From assembly GCA_023473205.1 (NCBI GenBank), contig JAMCYY010000022.1, positions 1 through 5,831 of the forward strand: a DNA stretch of 5,831 nt. The letters are read 5' to 3'. The position numbers and the translations under genes were made by a program. Shown here in pieces: positions 1 to 5,187 of the stretch (the stretch's first letter is position 1; each line of letters begins with the position of its first letter). Source of the stretch: Patescibacteria group bacterium. GTDB taxonomy: Bacteria; Patescibacteriota; Microgenomatia; UM-FILTER-40-11. Under the pieces are notes generated by a model. That model made no database searches, was not told the DNA's origin, and saw nothing but the letters and a program-made list of their open reading frames with translations.

Positions 1-106
1 TTTTAGATTATCGTTGGACTAAAAGCGTGGATGAACATTTAGTGGAAGTATCCCTTGATGGAGTGGACTATCAAATTGTTTCCCCGGAAGATGTTGTGGT
101 TTTAAA
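1..106 (+). repeat. Direct repeat, copy 1 (exact match to 463-568)
   Basis: Bases 1-106 are identical to 463-568, an offset of 462. The match runs from the window edge and breaks at 107 (T here, A at 569). The true repeat may extend further left. It stays in the same reading frame as the gene at 135-686. Confidence 0.95.
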
Positions 107-125
107 TTTTGCTTTGAGATGGTAA
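1..125 (+). CDS. 3' end of a truncated or variant nucleotidyltransferase-fold gene (5' part outside window)
   Basis: An open frame enters from the left edge (first full codon at 3) and stops with TAA at 123-125. Its first 34 or so codons match codons 111-144 of the next gene (135-686) base for base, from LDYRWTK to SPEDVVVL. It then diverges and ends after six new residues, NFALRW, whereas the complete gene continues for another 39 residues. The product would therefore lack the C-terminal segment with the R150/K152/D153 cluster seen in the downstream copy. Its stop codon lies inside the -10 box proposed for the next gene. It may be the remnant of a tandem gene duplication, or an assembly artefact if the contig starts here. 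The upstream part is not visible, so whether it is functional cannot be judged. Confidence 0.5.
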   Translation, partial: LDYRWTKSVDEHLVEVSLDGVDYQIVSPEDVVVLNFALRW

Positions 126-128
126 AAT
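120..128 (+). promoter_or_regulatory. Extended -10 promoter for the nucleotidyltransferase-fold gene, leaderless type
   Basis: TGG-TAAAAT at 120-128 matches an extended -10 (TGn plus hexamer). Six bases separate the hexamer from the ATG at 135, so transcription would begin at or next to the start codon. No Shine-Dalgarno precedes that ATG. No convincing -35 is seen, which extended -10 promoters tolerate. It lies just past the end of the 106-base repeat. Confidence 0.5.
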
Positions 129-134
129 ATACCA

Positions 135-686
135 ATGAAATTAGAGGAAAAACAAATCAGTCGGCTTCAAGAGGTGATTGAGAAGTTTCCGGAGTTAAAA
201 GAAGTGGCCTGGAAACTTTCAGAATCAGGAATTTTTTGGGCACTTGCTTCGGGAACAGCGGCTTATATTTATGCCGGTGGTAAAAAAGATGATCTTGATG
301 ATGTTGATCTTTGGATTGCAGCAGAAGACAAAGGCGTAGTAACCGAAATTTTAGGAGAGGAGTGGCAAGGGCAATCTTCACCTAACCACATGGCTGAAAA
401 TATTGCTTTTGATAGCTTAGATTTTTTTACTAACTGTCGAAAAATTAGGGGAGAAGAAGTGCTTTTAGATTATCGTTGGACTAAAAGCGTGGATGAACAT
501 TTAGTGGAAGTATCCCTTGATGGAGTGGACTATCAAATTGTTTCCCCGGAAGATGTTGTGGTTTTAAAAATGGTTAATTCAAGAGAAAAAGACCAAAAAG
601 ATGTTTTAGCCCTGGAAAAAATGGGTTTGGATAAAAAATATTTACGCCAAAGACTCGCCGAATGCGGGGTAACAATTGTCTTCTAA
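135..686 (+). CDS. Nucleotidyltransferase-fold protein (AbiEii/DUF1814-like)
   Basis: A 183-residue protein with the layout of a minimal nucleotidyltransferase. An N-terminal helix precedes a glycine motif (SGTAAYIY, residues 39-46), then an acidic motif DDVDLW (55-60) whose D56 and D58 fit the paired metal-binding aspartates of this fold. D96 in SLDFF is a candidate third acidic residue. The C-terminal stretch VVVLKMVNSREKDQKDVLAL (141-160) resembles the KL-x-A-x-R-x-KD-x-D-x-x-L helix common in AbiEii/DUF1814 and aminoglycoside-nucleotidyltransferase relatives. The start is supported by the -10 box six bases upstream. Some relatives are toxins of type IV toxin-antitoxin pairs, but no AbiEi-like antitoxin or HEPN partner lies beside it, so no toxin role is claimed. 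Substrate unknown. Codons 110-145 are duplicated at 1-106. Confidence 0.7.
   Translation: MKLEEKQISRLQEVIEKFPELKEVAWKLSESGIFWALASGTAAYIYAGGKKDDLDDVDLWIAAEDKGVVTEILGEEWQGQSSPNHMAENIAFDSLDFFTNCRKIRGEEVLLDYRWTKSVDEHLVEVSLDGVDYQIVSPEDVVVLKMVNSREKDQKDVLALEKMGLDKKYLRQRLAECGVTIVF
463..568 (+). repeat. Direct repeat, copy 2 (exact match to 1-106)
   Basis: This copy lies inside the nucleotidyltransferase-fold gene and covers most of codons 110-145. Zero mismatches over 106 bases, including third codon positions, point to very recent duplication, gene conversion or an assembly effect rather than selection on the protein. Confidence 0.95.
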
Positions 687-704
687 AAAATAAAGTGATA
701 TAAA
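676..704 (+). promoter_or_regulatory. Sigma70-type promoter of the PEP-utiliser gene, leaderless
   Basis: The -35 TTGTCT (676-681) is followed by a 17-base spacer and the -10 TATAAA (699-704), with TGA directly before the hexamer giving an extended -10. Exactly six bases separate the -10 from the ATG at 711, so the start site would coincide with the start codon. The -35 overlaps the last codons of the preceding gene. This is the best formed promoter in the window. Confidence 0.65.
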
Positions 705-710
705 TCGCTT

Positions 711-1820
711 ATGGATCAAGCAAAACTTTATCAGACTCAAATTTCTTTAACTGAATGGTTTTTAGGCATTGAACATCAAGAAACCGAGGCAATGCGGGCG
801 GAAGATAATGAGAAAAGGGAACGCCTCAAGGTTTTGCATGAAATCATTGGCATTCCGATTGAAGTTATAACCCAATTTAAAGCCATTGAATTGGTAGAAA
901 AATCAGAGCGTTTTGAAAAATTCCTTAAAGAGCATGGAGAGGAACTTTGCGCTTTGCGTTTAATTCCGCTTGATCAAAATTTGCCTAAATTACGAATGAG
1001 GGGACTTTCCATCAAGAAAGCCGCCACAGAGTGGTTTTTTGAGCAAAAAATTGACCCACAAAAATACAAAGCTGATTTTATGCCGCATTCGGAGAAATAT
1101 GTCTGGTCAACGATTTTTGTGGTTAATGAGCACGGAGTTTTTGGAGAAATCACCAAAGGTGGTCATTTTCAACTGACTCAAGGGTTTCATGAAGGCTTTT
1201 CTCCAATTGTTTTTTCTTTTGACTTTAAAAAGTGGCATTTTAGTCGAGAAGATTTAGAAGCAGAAAAAGCGATTAAAAAGATCGTTGACATCATTACCGT
1301 AAAAGACAAAAAGAAAAAGGAAATTTTGCAAGAAAAGTTTAATTCGGAATTTGCGCAAAATGTTTTACAAGGTTATTTTGAGACAGTGGAAGTTGAAGAA
1401 TTTGGTCTTTGGTTTGTGGATTATAATCGCATTTTAGGTAAGATGTATGATAATTTTATTTTTGAAACAAAAAGTATAAAGACGGAAACCAAGGAATTAT
1501 CAGGAATGACGGCCAGCCCTGGACAAGCCACTGGCAAGGTAAAAATTATTTCGCGGGAAACAATTACCGAAGCAACCATTGAGGAAGATGAAATTTTAGT
1601 TTGCGACATGACCATCCCAGATTGCCTTTTTTTAATGAAAAAAGCTTTAGCCATTGTTACGGACAAGGGAGGCATTTTAAGTCATGCCGCGATTATTAGC
1701 CGCGAGTTAGGTAAACCTTGTATTTCTGCAACTAAAGTTGCTACTACTGTTTTAAAAAATGGAGACCTAGTTAAAGTTGATGCAGATCGGGGAATTGTGG
1801 AAATTATTAAACCAAAATGA
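711..1820 (+). CDS. PEP-utilising enzyme mobile-domain protein (stand-alone phosphohistidine domain)
   Basis: A 369-residue protein. Residues about 265-369 form a PEP-utiliser mobile domain: a SGMTASPGQATGKV opening (264-277), then TDKGGILSHAAIISRELGKPC (317-337), where H325 is the expected phosphorylated histidine. In PEP synthase, pyruvate phosphate dikinase and rifampin phosphotransferase this swivelling domain carries phosphate between an ATP-grasp site and a second active site. Here no C-terminal PEP/pyruvate barrel is present, and the first 260 residues are not recognised as a standard nucleotide-binding domain. RMRG (95-98) and VFGEITKGGHFQLTQG (143-158) might belong to a reduced ATP-grasp lobe, which is speculation. 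A lysine-rich stretch (198-209) precedes a likely linker. The substrate is unknown. Expression is probably leaderless from the promoter at 676-704, and the gene ends in a hairpin. Confidence 0.75.
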   Translation: MDQAKLYQTQISLTEWFLGIEHQETEAMRAEDNEKRERLKVLHEIIGIPIEVITQFKAIELVEKSERFEKFLKEHGEELCALRLIPLDQNLPKLRMRGLSIKKAATEWFFEQKIDPQKYKADFMPHSEKYVWSTIFVVNEHGVFGEITKGGHFQLTQGFHEGFSPIVFSFDFKKWHFSREDLEAEKAIKKIVDIITVKDKKKKEILQEKFNSEFAQNVLQGYFETVEVEEFGLWFVDYNRILGKMYDNFIFETKSIKTETKELSGMTASPGQATGKVKIISRETITEATIEEDEILVCDMTIPDCLFLMKKALAIVTDKGGILSHAAIISRELGKPCISATKVATTVLKNGDLVKVDADRGIVEIIKPK

Positions 1821-1840
1821 CCACCAGGGGGTGGTCATTT
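1815..1840. terminator. Hairpin shared by converging genes, overlapping the stop codon
   Basis: AAATGACCACC (1815-1825) pairs perfectly with GGTGGTCATTT (1830-1840) around a four-base AGGG loop, an 11-bp stem. The TGA stop of the PEP-utiliser gene (1818-1820) is inside the stem. The cupin gene ends at 1860 on the other strand, so the hairpin can serve both directions. The U-tracts are short and interrupted, so terminator strength is uncertain. Confidence 0.65.
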
Positions 1841-1859
1841 GTAAGTTCTCAAAAAGATT

Positions 1860-2249
1860 TTAAGCTGTGTGTTCTTCTTCCTCTGCTGCCATGGCTTCGG
1901 CTTTAGTTTTTTGTAAACGGTCAGCCGGATGGTTGGGCGGTGAATATATCGTGTAAAGTTTTAATGTCTCAGTTGCCGAGGTGTTAATTATATTATGCCG
2001 CGTTCCCGCTGGCACAACTACGGCAAAACCATCACTAACTTCGTGCTCCTCCCCATTCATAATCACTTTAGCTGTTCCTTTTTCGAAACGGAAAAATTGA
2101 TCAACAGTTTCATGAACCTCCATGCCAATATCTTCATTGGGCTGTAAGGTCATCAAAACCAACTGAGAATGTTGACCAGTAAAAATTACCTTGCGGAAAT
2201 TTTCATTGGTTAGAGTAAGATCTTCAATATTGCCAACAAATCCTGTCAT
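1860..2249 (-). CDS. Small single-domain cupin protein
   Basis: A 129-residue cupin. Motif 1 is DIGMEVHETVDQFFRFEKG (40-58), with H46 and Q51 in the positions of metal ligands but lacking the usual second histidine of HxH. Motif 2 is PAGTRHNIIN (80-89), with H85. The sequence from MTGFVGNIEDLT through LYTIYSPPNHPADRLQKTKAEA resembles a widespread family of about 115-130-residue cupins of unknown substrate. The tail (119-129) is acidic and low in complexity. A strong Shine-Dalgarno fixes the start. It lies 63 bases downstream of the M20 gene on the same strand, so read-through from that gene is possible. Catalytic versus ligand-binding role cannot be told from sequence. Confidence 0.85.
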   Translation of the reverse strand: MTGFVGNIEDLTLTNENFRKVIFTGQHSQLVLMTLQPNEDIGMEVHETVDQFFRFEKGTAKVIMNGEEHEVSDGFAVVVPAGTRHNIINTSATETLKLYTIYSPPNHPADRLQKTKAEAMAAEEEEHTA

Positions 2250-2259
2250 AAAATTATTT

Positions 2260-2268
2260 CACCTCCTT
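2260..2268 (-). promoter_or_regulatory. Shine-Dalgarno of the cupin gene
   Basis: Read on the minus strand this is AAGGAGGTG, ten bases before the ATG at 2249. It is one of only two strong Shine-Dalgarno sites in the window, so this gene, unlike most neighbours, has a true leader. Confidence 0.85.
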
Positions 2269-2285
2269 TTTAAAAATTACATAGT

Positions 2286-2305
2286 TATACTGTCTTTCCA
2301 GTATA
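2286..2305. repeat. Perfect 7-bp inverted repeat upstream of the cupin gene (possible operator)
   Basis: TATACTG (2286-2292) and CAGTATA (2299-2305) flank a six-base loop. On the minus strand a TTGACT (2316-2311) resembling a -35 overlaps the M20 stop codon, and a TATAAC (2289-2284) resembling a -10 overlaps the repeat, but their 21-base spacing is too long for a standard promoter. The repeat could be an operator or a weak hairpin between two genes. Function unproven. Confidence 0.4.
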
Positions 2306-2312
2306 TAAAAAG

Positions 2313-3293
2313 TCAAGCAAAATTTCGAAGAATTTTTAGATAAATTTTTTTAGCTTCAACGAGTTCGTTCTTGGTGATTTTTTCATGGTCACTATGAGCA
2401 AATTGAATGTCACCTGGACCAAGGACAACTCCCTTCTCAAAGAATGAAAGTTCCGTGCAGTAGCGAACAGTTTCCTTTGCTTTAATAAAATCAAGTTCTT
2501 TCGGAATCGGAGTGTAAACACTTTTTAAATTTTCTGACGTTTCTATCTGTACTAGGTTTCCATTTTTTAAAACAGTAGTAGCAATGTAGTTTTTTGTGTC
2601 ACCAGGGGCGATCCGAAAACTGAACTTCGCTTCCGCTAAGTCAGGAATAATATTGCTGGCAGTGCCACCGTTAATTTTTCCAAGGTTAACAGTCGAGGCA
2701 GATTCAAGAGTAACCTTTTTAACTCGAGAAATGGCTGTTAAGAGTTTATCAATTGCGTTTTCCCCTAACCACGGTTGGCTACTGTGGGCACTTTTACCTC
2801 TTGAAATTAATTTTAAACCGAGAATTCCAAAGTGGCTGTTAACAACTTCAAGATTAGTTGGTTCACCAACAATAACAAAAGGTAAGTTTTTAATGATTTC
2901 AACAATTTTTTTGGCTCCCCGGAAATGAGTTTCTTCACCAACAGTCAATAACAAACCAAAGTTGTTGATACCCTGTTTCTTTGCTTCAAGAGCGGCCACG
3001 ACCATGGCGGCTAAAGAACCTTTGGTATCACAAGCACCTCTACCAATAATTTCATCCGGAGTTTCTTTGAAAGCTAAAGGTGTAGGCACAGTATCTAAAT
3101 GAGCAGCTAAGTAGAGCTTTGGTTGGCCAATATGGACAAGAATATTAAAGCCATTTTTATCTACGGGAATTTTTTCTGGTGCCAGCCCTTCATTTTCTAA
3201 AAAATCAAAAACGAATTCGCAGATTTCTTCTTCGTTTTCACTTGGAGATGGAATGGTGATAAGGTCTTTAAGGAGGGAAAAAATGTTTATCAT
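2313..3293 (-). CDS. M20 family metallo-deacylase/peptidase (ArgE/DapE/LysK-like)
   Basis: A 326-residue M20 enzyme with the expected zinc-site order: AAHLDTVP (63-70; H65 ligand, D67), GRGACDTKG (84-92; D89 bridging), GEET (119-122; E120 candidate general base, E121 ligand), VGEPT (142-146; E144) and LGPGDIQFAHSDHE (291-304; H300). The dimerisation or lid domain sits at about 155-260, with GKSAHSSQPWLGENAI (166-181; H170). These enzymes hydrolyse N-acyl groups from amino acids or cleave short peptides. ArgE, DapE, LysK and carboxypeptidase relatives cannot be separated here. No arginine or lysine biosynthesis genes lie nearby, so a salvage or peptide role is as likely as biosynthesis. The protein is slightly shorter than typical ArgE/DapE. 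It has no Shine-Dalgarno; its -10 lies seven bases upstream. Confidence 0.88.
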   Translation of the reverse strand: MINIFSLLKDLITIPSPSENEEEICEFVFDFLENEGLAPEKIPVDKNGFNILVHIGQPKLYLAAHLDTVPTPLAFKETPDEIIGRGACDTKGSLAAMVVAALEAKKQGINNFGLLLTVGEETHFRGAKKIVEIIKNLPFVIVGEPTNLEVVNSHFGILGLKLISRGKSAHSSQPWLGENAIDKLLTAISRVKKVTLESASTVNLGKINGGTASNIIPDLAEAKFSFRIAPGDTKNYIATTVLKNGNLVQIETSENLKSVYTPIPKELDFIKAKETVRYCTELSFFEKGVVLGPGDIQFAHSDHEKITKNELVEAKKIYLKILRNFA

Positions 3294-3300
3294 AAAAAAT

Positions 3301-3306
3301 ATTATA
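3301..3306 (-). promoter_or_regulatory. -10 box of the M20 gene, leaderless type
   Basis: The minus strand reads TATAAT at 3306-3301, a perfect -10, with seven bases (ATTTTTT) before the ATG at 3293. No clear -35 is seen in the AT-rich upstream. It overlaps the oppositely directed -10 candidates of the SGNH gene. Confidence 0.5.
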
Positions 3307-3307
3307 A

Positions 3308-3313
3308 TATAAT
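3308..3313 (+). promoter_or_regulatory. -10 box for the SGNH-DUF4342 pair
   Basis: TATAAT at 3308-3313 is a perfect -10, and six bases later, at 3320, is the first base of the ATA codon that opens the SGNH frame after its last upstream stop region. A second -10-like box, TATTAT (3300-3305), sits six bases before an ATG at 3312, which is out of frame. Both match the six-base spacing seen at 135 and 711. Confidence 0.4.
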
Positions 3314-3319
3314 GAAAGC

Positions 3320-3946
3320 ATAATTTATTTAATTTTTGGTGATAGTATTGCCTATGGCGAGTGGGATATAGAAGGGGGATGGACAGGCCGTCTAAAAAAA
3401 CATCTCAACCAGATTTCCATTAAGACAAATTTTGACAAGTACTCTGAAGTTTATAACCTTGGAATTTGTGGTGATACCTCAAGAGATGTTTGGGCCAGAT
3501 TTGAGAGAGAAACAAAAGTGCGTTTTAAAAAAGATGTCATTACTTTAATTTTTGCGGTTGGCATTAATGATTCTCTTTTTTATAATTCAGAAAAGCGCTT
3601 TAAAGTTGCTCCCGAGGAATTTTCGCAAAACATAAAAAAGATTATTAAGATTAGTCAAAAATATACGCCGAATGTTTGGTTTATTGGTTTGACGCCAGTT
3701 GATGAAAGCAAGGTTGACCCAATTCCCTGGTATCCCAAAGGATCTTATAAAAATGAATTCATAAAGAAATACAATGAGCTTTTAAGGGATCTCTGTTGGG
3801 AGGAGAAAATTGCCTTTATTGATTTGCTTGAAGAAATAAAAAGTGAAGATTTTAAAGCCAACCTGATTGACGGAATTCATCCTAATACCAATGGTCATGC
3901 TATAATTTGGTCGATTATTAAAAGTAATTTATTTAAGGAGGAGTAA
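3320..3946 (+). CDS. SGNH/GDSL-type esterase or lipase; start codon missing or non-canonical
   Basis: Counting from the ATA at 3320, 208 residues carry all SGNH blocks: block I IFGDSIAYG (S9 nucleophile), block II NLGICGDTS, block III VGIND (G81, N83) and block V DGIHPN (D184, H187). Family members hydrolyse ester, acyl or acetyl groups on lipids or glycans. There is no signal peptide, so it is probably cytoplasmic. No ATG, GTG or TTG lies in frame between the stop at 3305-3307 and the catalytic serine. The first in-frame GTG (3518) would remove blocks I and II. An ATG at 3312 is out of frame, reading ATG AAA GCA TAA; one extra base after GCA would give MKAIIYLIFGDS, a typical start. So the gene has a one-base deletion, a sequencing error, or an ATA/ATT start. 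The rest of the frame is intact. Precedes DUF4342 with no gap. Confidence 0.75.
   Translation: MIYLIFGDSIAYGEWDIEGGWTGRLKKHLNQISIKTNFDKYSEVYNLGICGDTSRDVWARFERETKVRFKKDVITLIFAVGINDSLFYNSEKRFKVAPEEFSQNIKKIIKISQKYTPNVWFIGLTPVDESKVDPIPWYPKGSYKNEFIKKYNELLRDLCWEEKIAFIDLLEEIKSEDFKANLIDGIHPNTNGHAIIWSIIKSNLFKEE
3936..3941 (+). promoter_or_regulatory. Shine-Dalgarno of the DUF4342 gene, inside the SGNH 3' end
   Basis: AGGAGG lies within the last codons of the SGNH gene, five bases before the ATG at 3947. It shows that the second gene of the pair is translated by ribosome binding within the shared transcript. Confidence 0.85.
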
Positions 3947-4192
3947 ATGCCAAGCAAGAAAAAAGAAGAATCATTTAAAGTTAATGGGGAAGAGCTTTTG
4001 AAAAAGGTCAAAGAACTGATTAAAGAAGGAAATATCCGGCGAATTACGATTAAAGACAAAGAAGGCAAAACCCTAATTACTTTTCCTTTGACTTTAGGTG
4101 TCTTGGGTGCAGTTTTAGCGCCAACTTTGGCGGCTGTTGGTGCAATCGCTGCCTTAGTCACCGAATGTACGATTACGGTAGAAAGAGAATAA
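3947..4192 (+). CDS. DUF4342 domain protein
   Basis: An 81-residue protein matching the DUF4342 pattern closely: a charged N-terminal helix (FKVNGEELLKKVKELIKEGN, 10-29), RRITIKDKEGKTLITFPLTLGVLG (31-54), an alanine- and leucine-rich hydrophobic run (about 46-71) and a short ending TECTITVERE (72-81). The family's function is unknown. The helix resembles a UBA-like fold, and the hydrophobic run could cross or lie on the membrane. The start codon directly follows the TAA of the SGNH gene, so the two are co-transcribed. No further same-strand gene follows. Confidence 0.88.
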   Translation: MPSKKKEESFKVNGEELLKKVKELIKEGNIRRITIKDKEGKTLITFPLTLGVLGAVLAPTLAAVGAIAALVTECTITVERE

Positions 4193-4203
4193 ATAGATCT
4201 TTT

Positions 4204-4255
4204 AGGATGAGGGTGAGAAGTGTGAAGTGGGTCAGGGCTAAGAAGTGAGGGTGTG
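4204..4255 (-). promoter_or_regulatory. C-rich, G-poor tract after the ATPase gene (possible Rho-type termination region)
   Basis: On the minus strand these 52 bases contain 26 C and only 2 G, in an AT-rich window. The tract begins just past the ATPase stop codon (4261-4259). Neither converging gene has an intrinsic terminator hairpin here. Unstructured C-rich, G-poor RNA is the classic composition of a Rho loading site. The role is inferred from composition only. Confidence 0.35.
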
Positions 4256-4258
4256 TTA

Positions 4259-5047
4259 TTATAACCTTCTTAAAAATTCTTCAGGATTATCCAAAAAAGC
4301 TTTGGTGAGTTTGACGTGGTCTAAATTCTGGTAAGCCACTTTTGCCAGTGGCAACTGGTCAAAATTGTAGATTGTGGCATTAGGAAAAGCCATTAAAATT
4401 GGGGAATGGGTGGCAATAATAAACTGGCAATCTTTTTCTATCATTTCTTTGATTAAAGAAATTAAAGAAAGCTGCCTTAAAGGAGAGAGAGGCGTTTCCG
4501 GCTCATCAAGTAAATAAAGGCCATTGGGGACTAATCTTGATTGGAATAATTTTAAAAAACTTTCGCCGTGGGAGTTCGCATCAAGGTCTTGGCCATATTT
4601 TCGTGTTAATCCTTTAAGCTGGCCTTCTATTGAGCCAACCGCCAGCATTTTTCCATAACCTTGGAAACGGTTTGCAAAATCAGTTTTAGTTGCTTCTAGC
4701 TCGCGCTTGTTTTCCGTCAATTTTTTGATAAAGCCAAAAAAATCCTCAGCTCTTAAGAAAAAACCCTGGTGAGTTTTGATTGACCAAACTAATTTTAAAG
4801 ATTCTGCCAGTTTTCTGGCTGGTTTCAAGGTTTCATCATTTCCGGCGTTGTCACTCCCAATTGCCGGTAATTGGGTAGCTGCAGCCCCCTCTAATAAAGT
4901 TGATTTGCCGCTGCCGTTTTCACCGACAAAAAAAGTCACAGGTGAATCGAAAACCAGTTTTTCGAAACTTTTGATTAAGGGCAAGTTAAAAGGAAAAGTA
5001 TTTTCCTCGGTTATTCCTTTGAGAGAAATTTCGCGTAACAAAATCAT
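4259..5047 (-). CDS. SMC/ABC-like AAA ATPase, COG3910 type
   Basis: A 262-residue soluble ABC-type ATPase. Walker A is VGENGSGKST (41-50; K48), the signature is NSHGESF (158-164), Walker B is LYLLDEPE (177-184; D181, E182), the D-loop region is PLSPLRQ (186-192) and the switch histidine is H214 in ATHSP. FFLRAEDFF (97-105) and the C-terminal NPEEFLRRL (254-262) are typical of COG3910 predicted ATPases. Between Walker A and signature there is only a short linker, not a long coiled coil, so this is a compact single-domain form rather than RecF or SMC. There is no membrane partner gene, so it is not a transporter. The cellular role of the family is unclear; nucleic-acid maintenance is a guess. 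It diverges from a helicase gene across a structured spacer. A -10 lies eight bases before the ATG and no Shine-Dalgarno is seen. Confidence 0.85.
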   Translation of the reverse strand: MILLREISLKGITEENTFPFNLPLIKSFEKLVFDSPVTFFVGENGSGKSTLLEGAAATQLPAIGSDNAGNDETLKPARKLAESLKLVWSIKTHQGFFLRAEDFFGFIKKLTENKRELEATKTDFANRFQGYGKMLAVGSIEGQLKGLTRKYGQDLDANSHGESFLKLFQSRLVPNGLYLLDEPETPLSPLRQLSLISLIKEMIEKDCQFIIATHSPILMAFPNATIYNFDQLPLAKVAYQNLDHVKLTKAFLDNPEEFLRRL

Positions 5048-5055
5048 TTGTTTTA

Positions 5056-5061
5056 ATTATA
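5056..5061 (-). promoter_or_regulatory. -10 box of the ATPase gene, near-leaderless
   Basis: The minus strand reads TATAAT at 5061-5056, eight bases before the ATG at 5047. The bases between (TAAAACAA) hold no Shine-Dalgarno. No good -35 is visible. Confidence 0.45.
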
Positions 5062-5082
5062 TCTGTTTTCGGGTTATCTTTG

Positions 5083-5088
5083 TATAAT
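5083..5088 (+). promoter_or_regulatory. Possible -10 reading into the hairpin array
   Basis: TATAAT on the plus strand, with no clear -35 or TGn extension. If used, transcription would start near 5095 and the RNA would carry all three hairpins as a leader of about 260 bases before the helicase ATG, or as a separate small RNA. Weak evidence: the hexamer alone is common in AT-rich DNA. Confidence 0.25.
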
Positions 5089-5105
5089 GGTTAAGTAGGA
5101 GATAG

Positions 5106-5148
5106 TGTAAGAGGGGAAATAATTTTCATTTTTCATTTCTCCCTTACA
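5106..5148. repeat. Inverted repeat A (hairpin, 14 pairs)
   Basis: TGTAAGAGGGGAAAT (5106-5120) pairs with ATTTCTCCCTTACA (5135-5148): 14 pairs including one G-U, one bulged A (5112) and a 14-base loop. No U-tract follows on either strand, so it does not look like a simple terminator. It is the first of three neighbouring inverted repeats in the 307-base spacer. Confidence 0.75.
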
Positions 5149-5156
5149 GGGTAAAC

Positions 5157-5178
5157 AATTTTCAATGAATTTTCAATT
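5157..5178 (+). repeat. 11-base tandem repeat
   Basis: AATTTTCAATG (5157-5167) is followed directly by AATTTTCAATT (5168-5178), 10 of 11 identical. The core AATTTTCA also occurs at 5121-5128 and 5249-5256, and inverted at 5305-5312. Confidence 0.7.
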
Positions 5179-5187
5179 ATTTAATGC

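Noticed and set aside
135..1820. Toxin-antitoxin or AbiE-type defence pair
   Set aside because: Only the nucleotidyltransferase fold is present. The next gene is a PEP-utiliser-type protein, not an AbiEi-like regulator or HEPN protein.
1818..2315. TGA recoded as an amino acid (as in some Patescibacteria)
   Set aside because: TGA closes the PEP-utiliser gene at the natural end of its domain and the M20 gene after its last helix, and no conserved in-frame TGA is seen inside genes.
3272..3312. Plus-strand Shine-Dalgarno-like AAGGAGG followed by ATG at 3283, a nine-codon peptide
   Set aside because: It lies on the antisense of the M20 N-terminus, encodes only MFIIKNIII, and the purine run is explained by the minus-strand codons.
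3518..3946. SGNH gene starting at the GTG at 3518 (142 residues)
   Set aside because: This start would drop GDS block I with the catalytic serine and block II; the frame upstream back to 3320 reads as clean SGNH sequence.
4211..4251. Four GGG runs as a G-quadruplex
   Set aside because: Loops of about 15, 3 and 11 bases are too long for a confident quadruplex; strand composition bias is the better description.
157..5087. Other open frames antisense to the genes (157-381, 974-1156, 1421-1675, 2336-2521, 2596-2928, 3895-4161, 4776-5087)
   Set aside because: Each overlaps a well-supported gene in another frame or strand, and none shows a recognisable domain.
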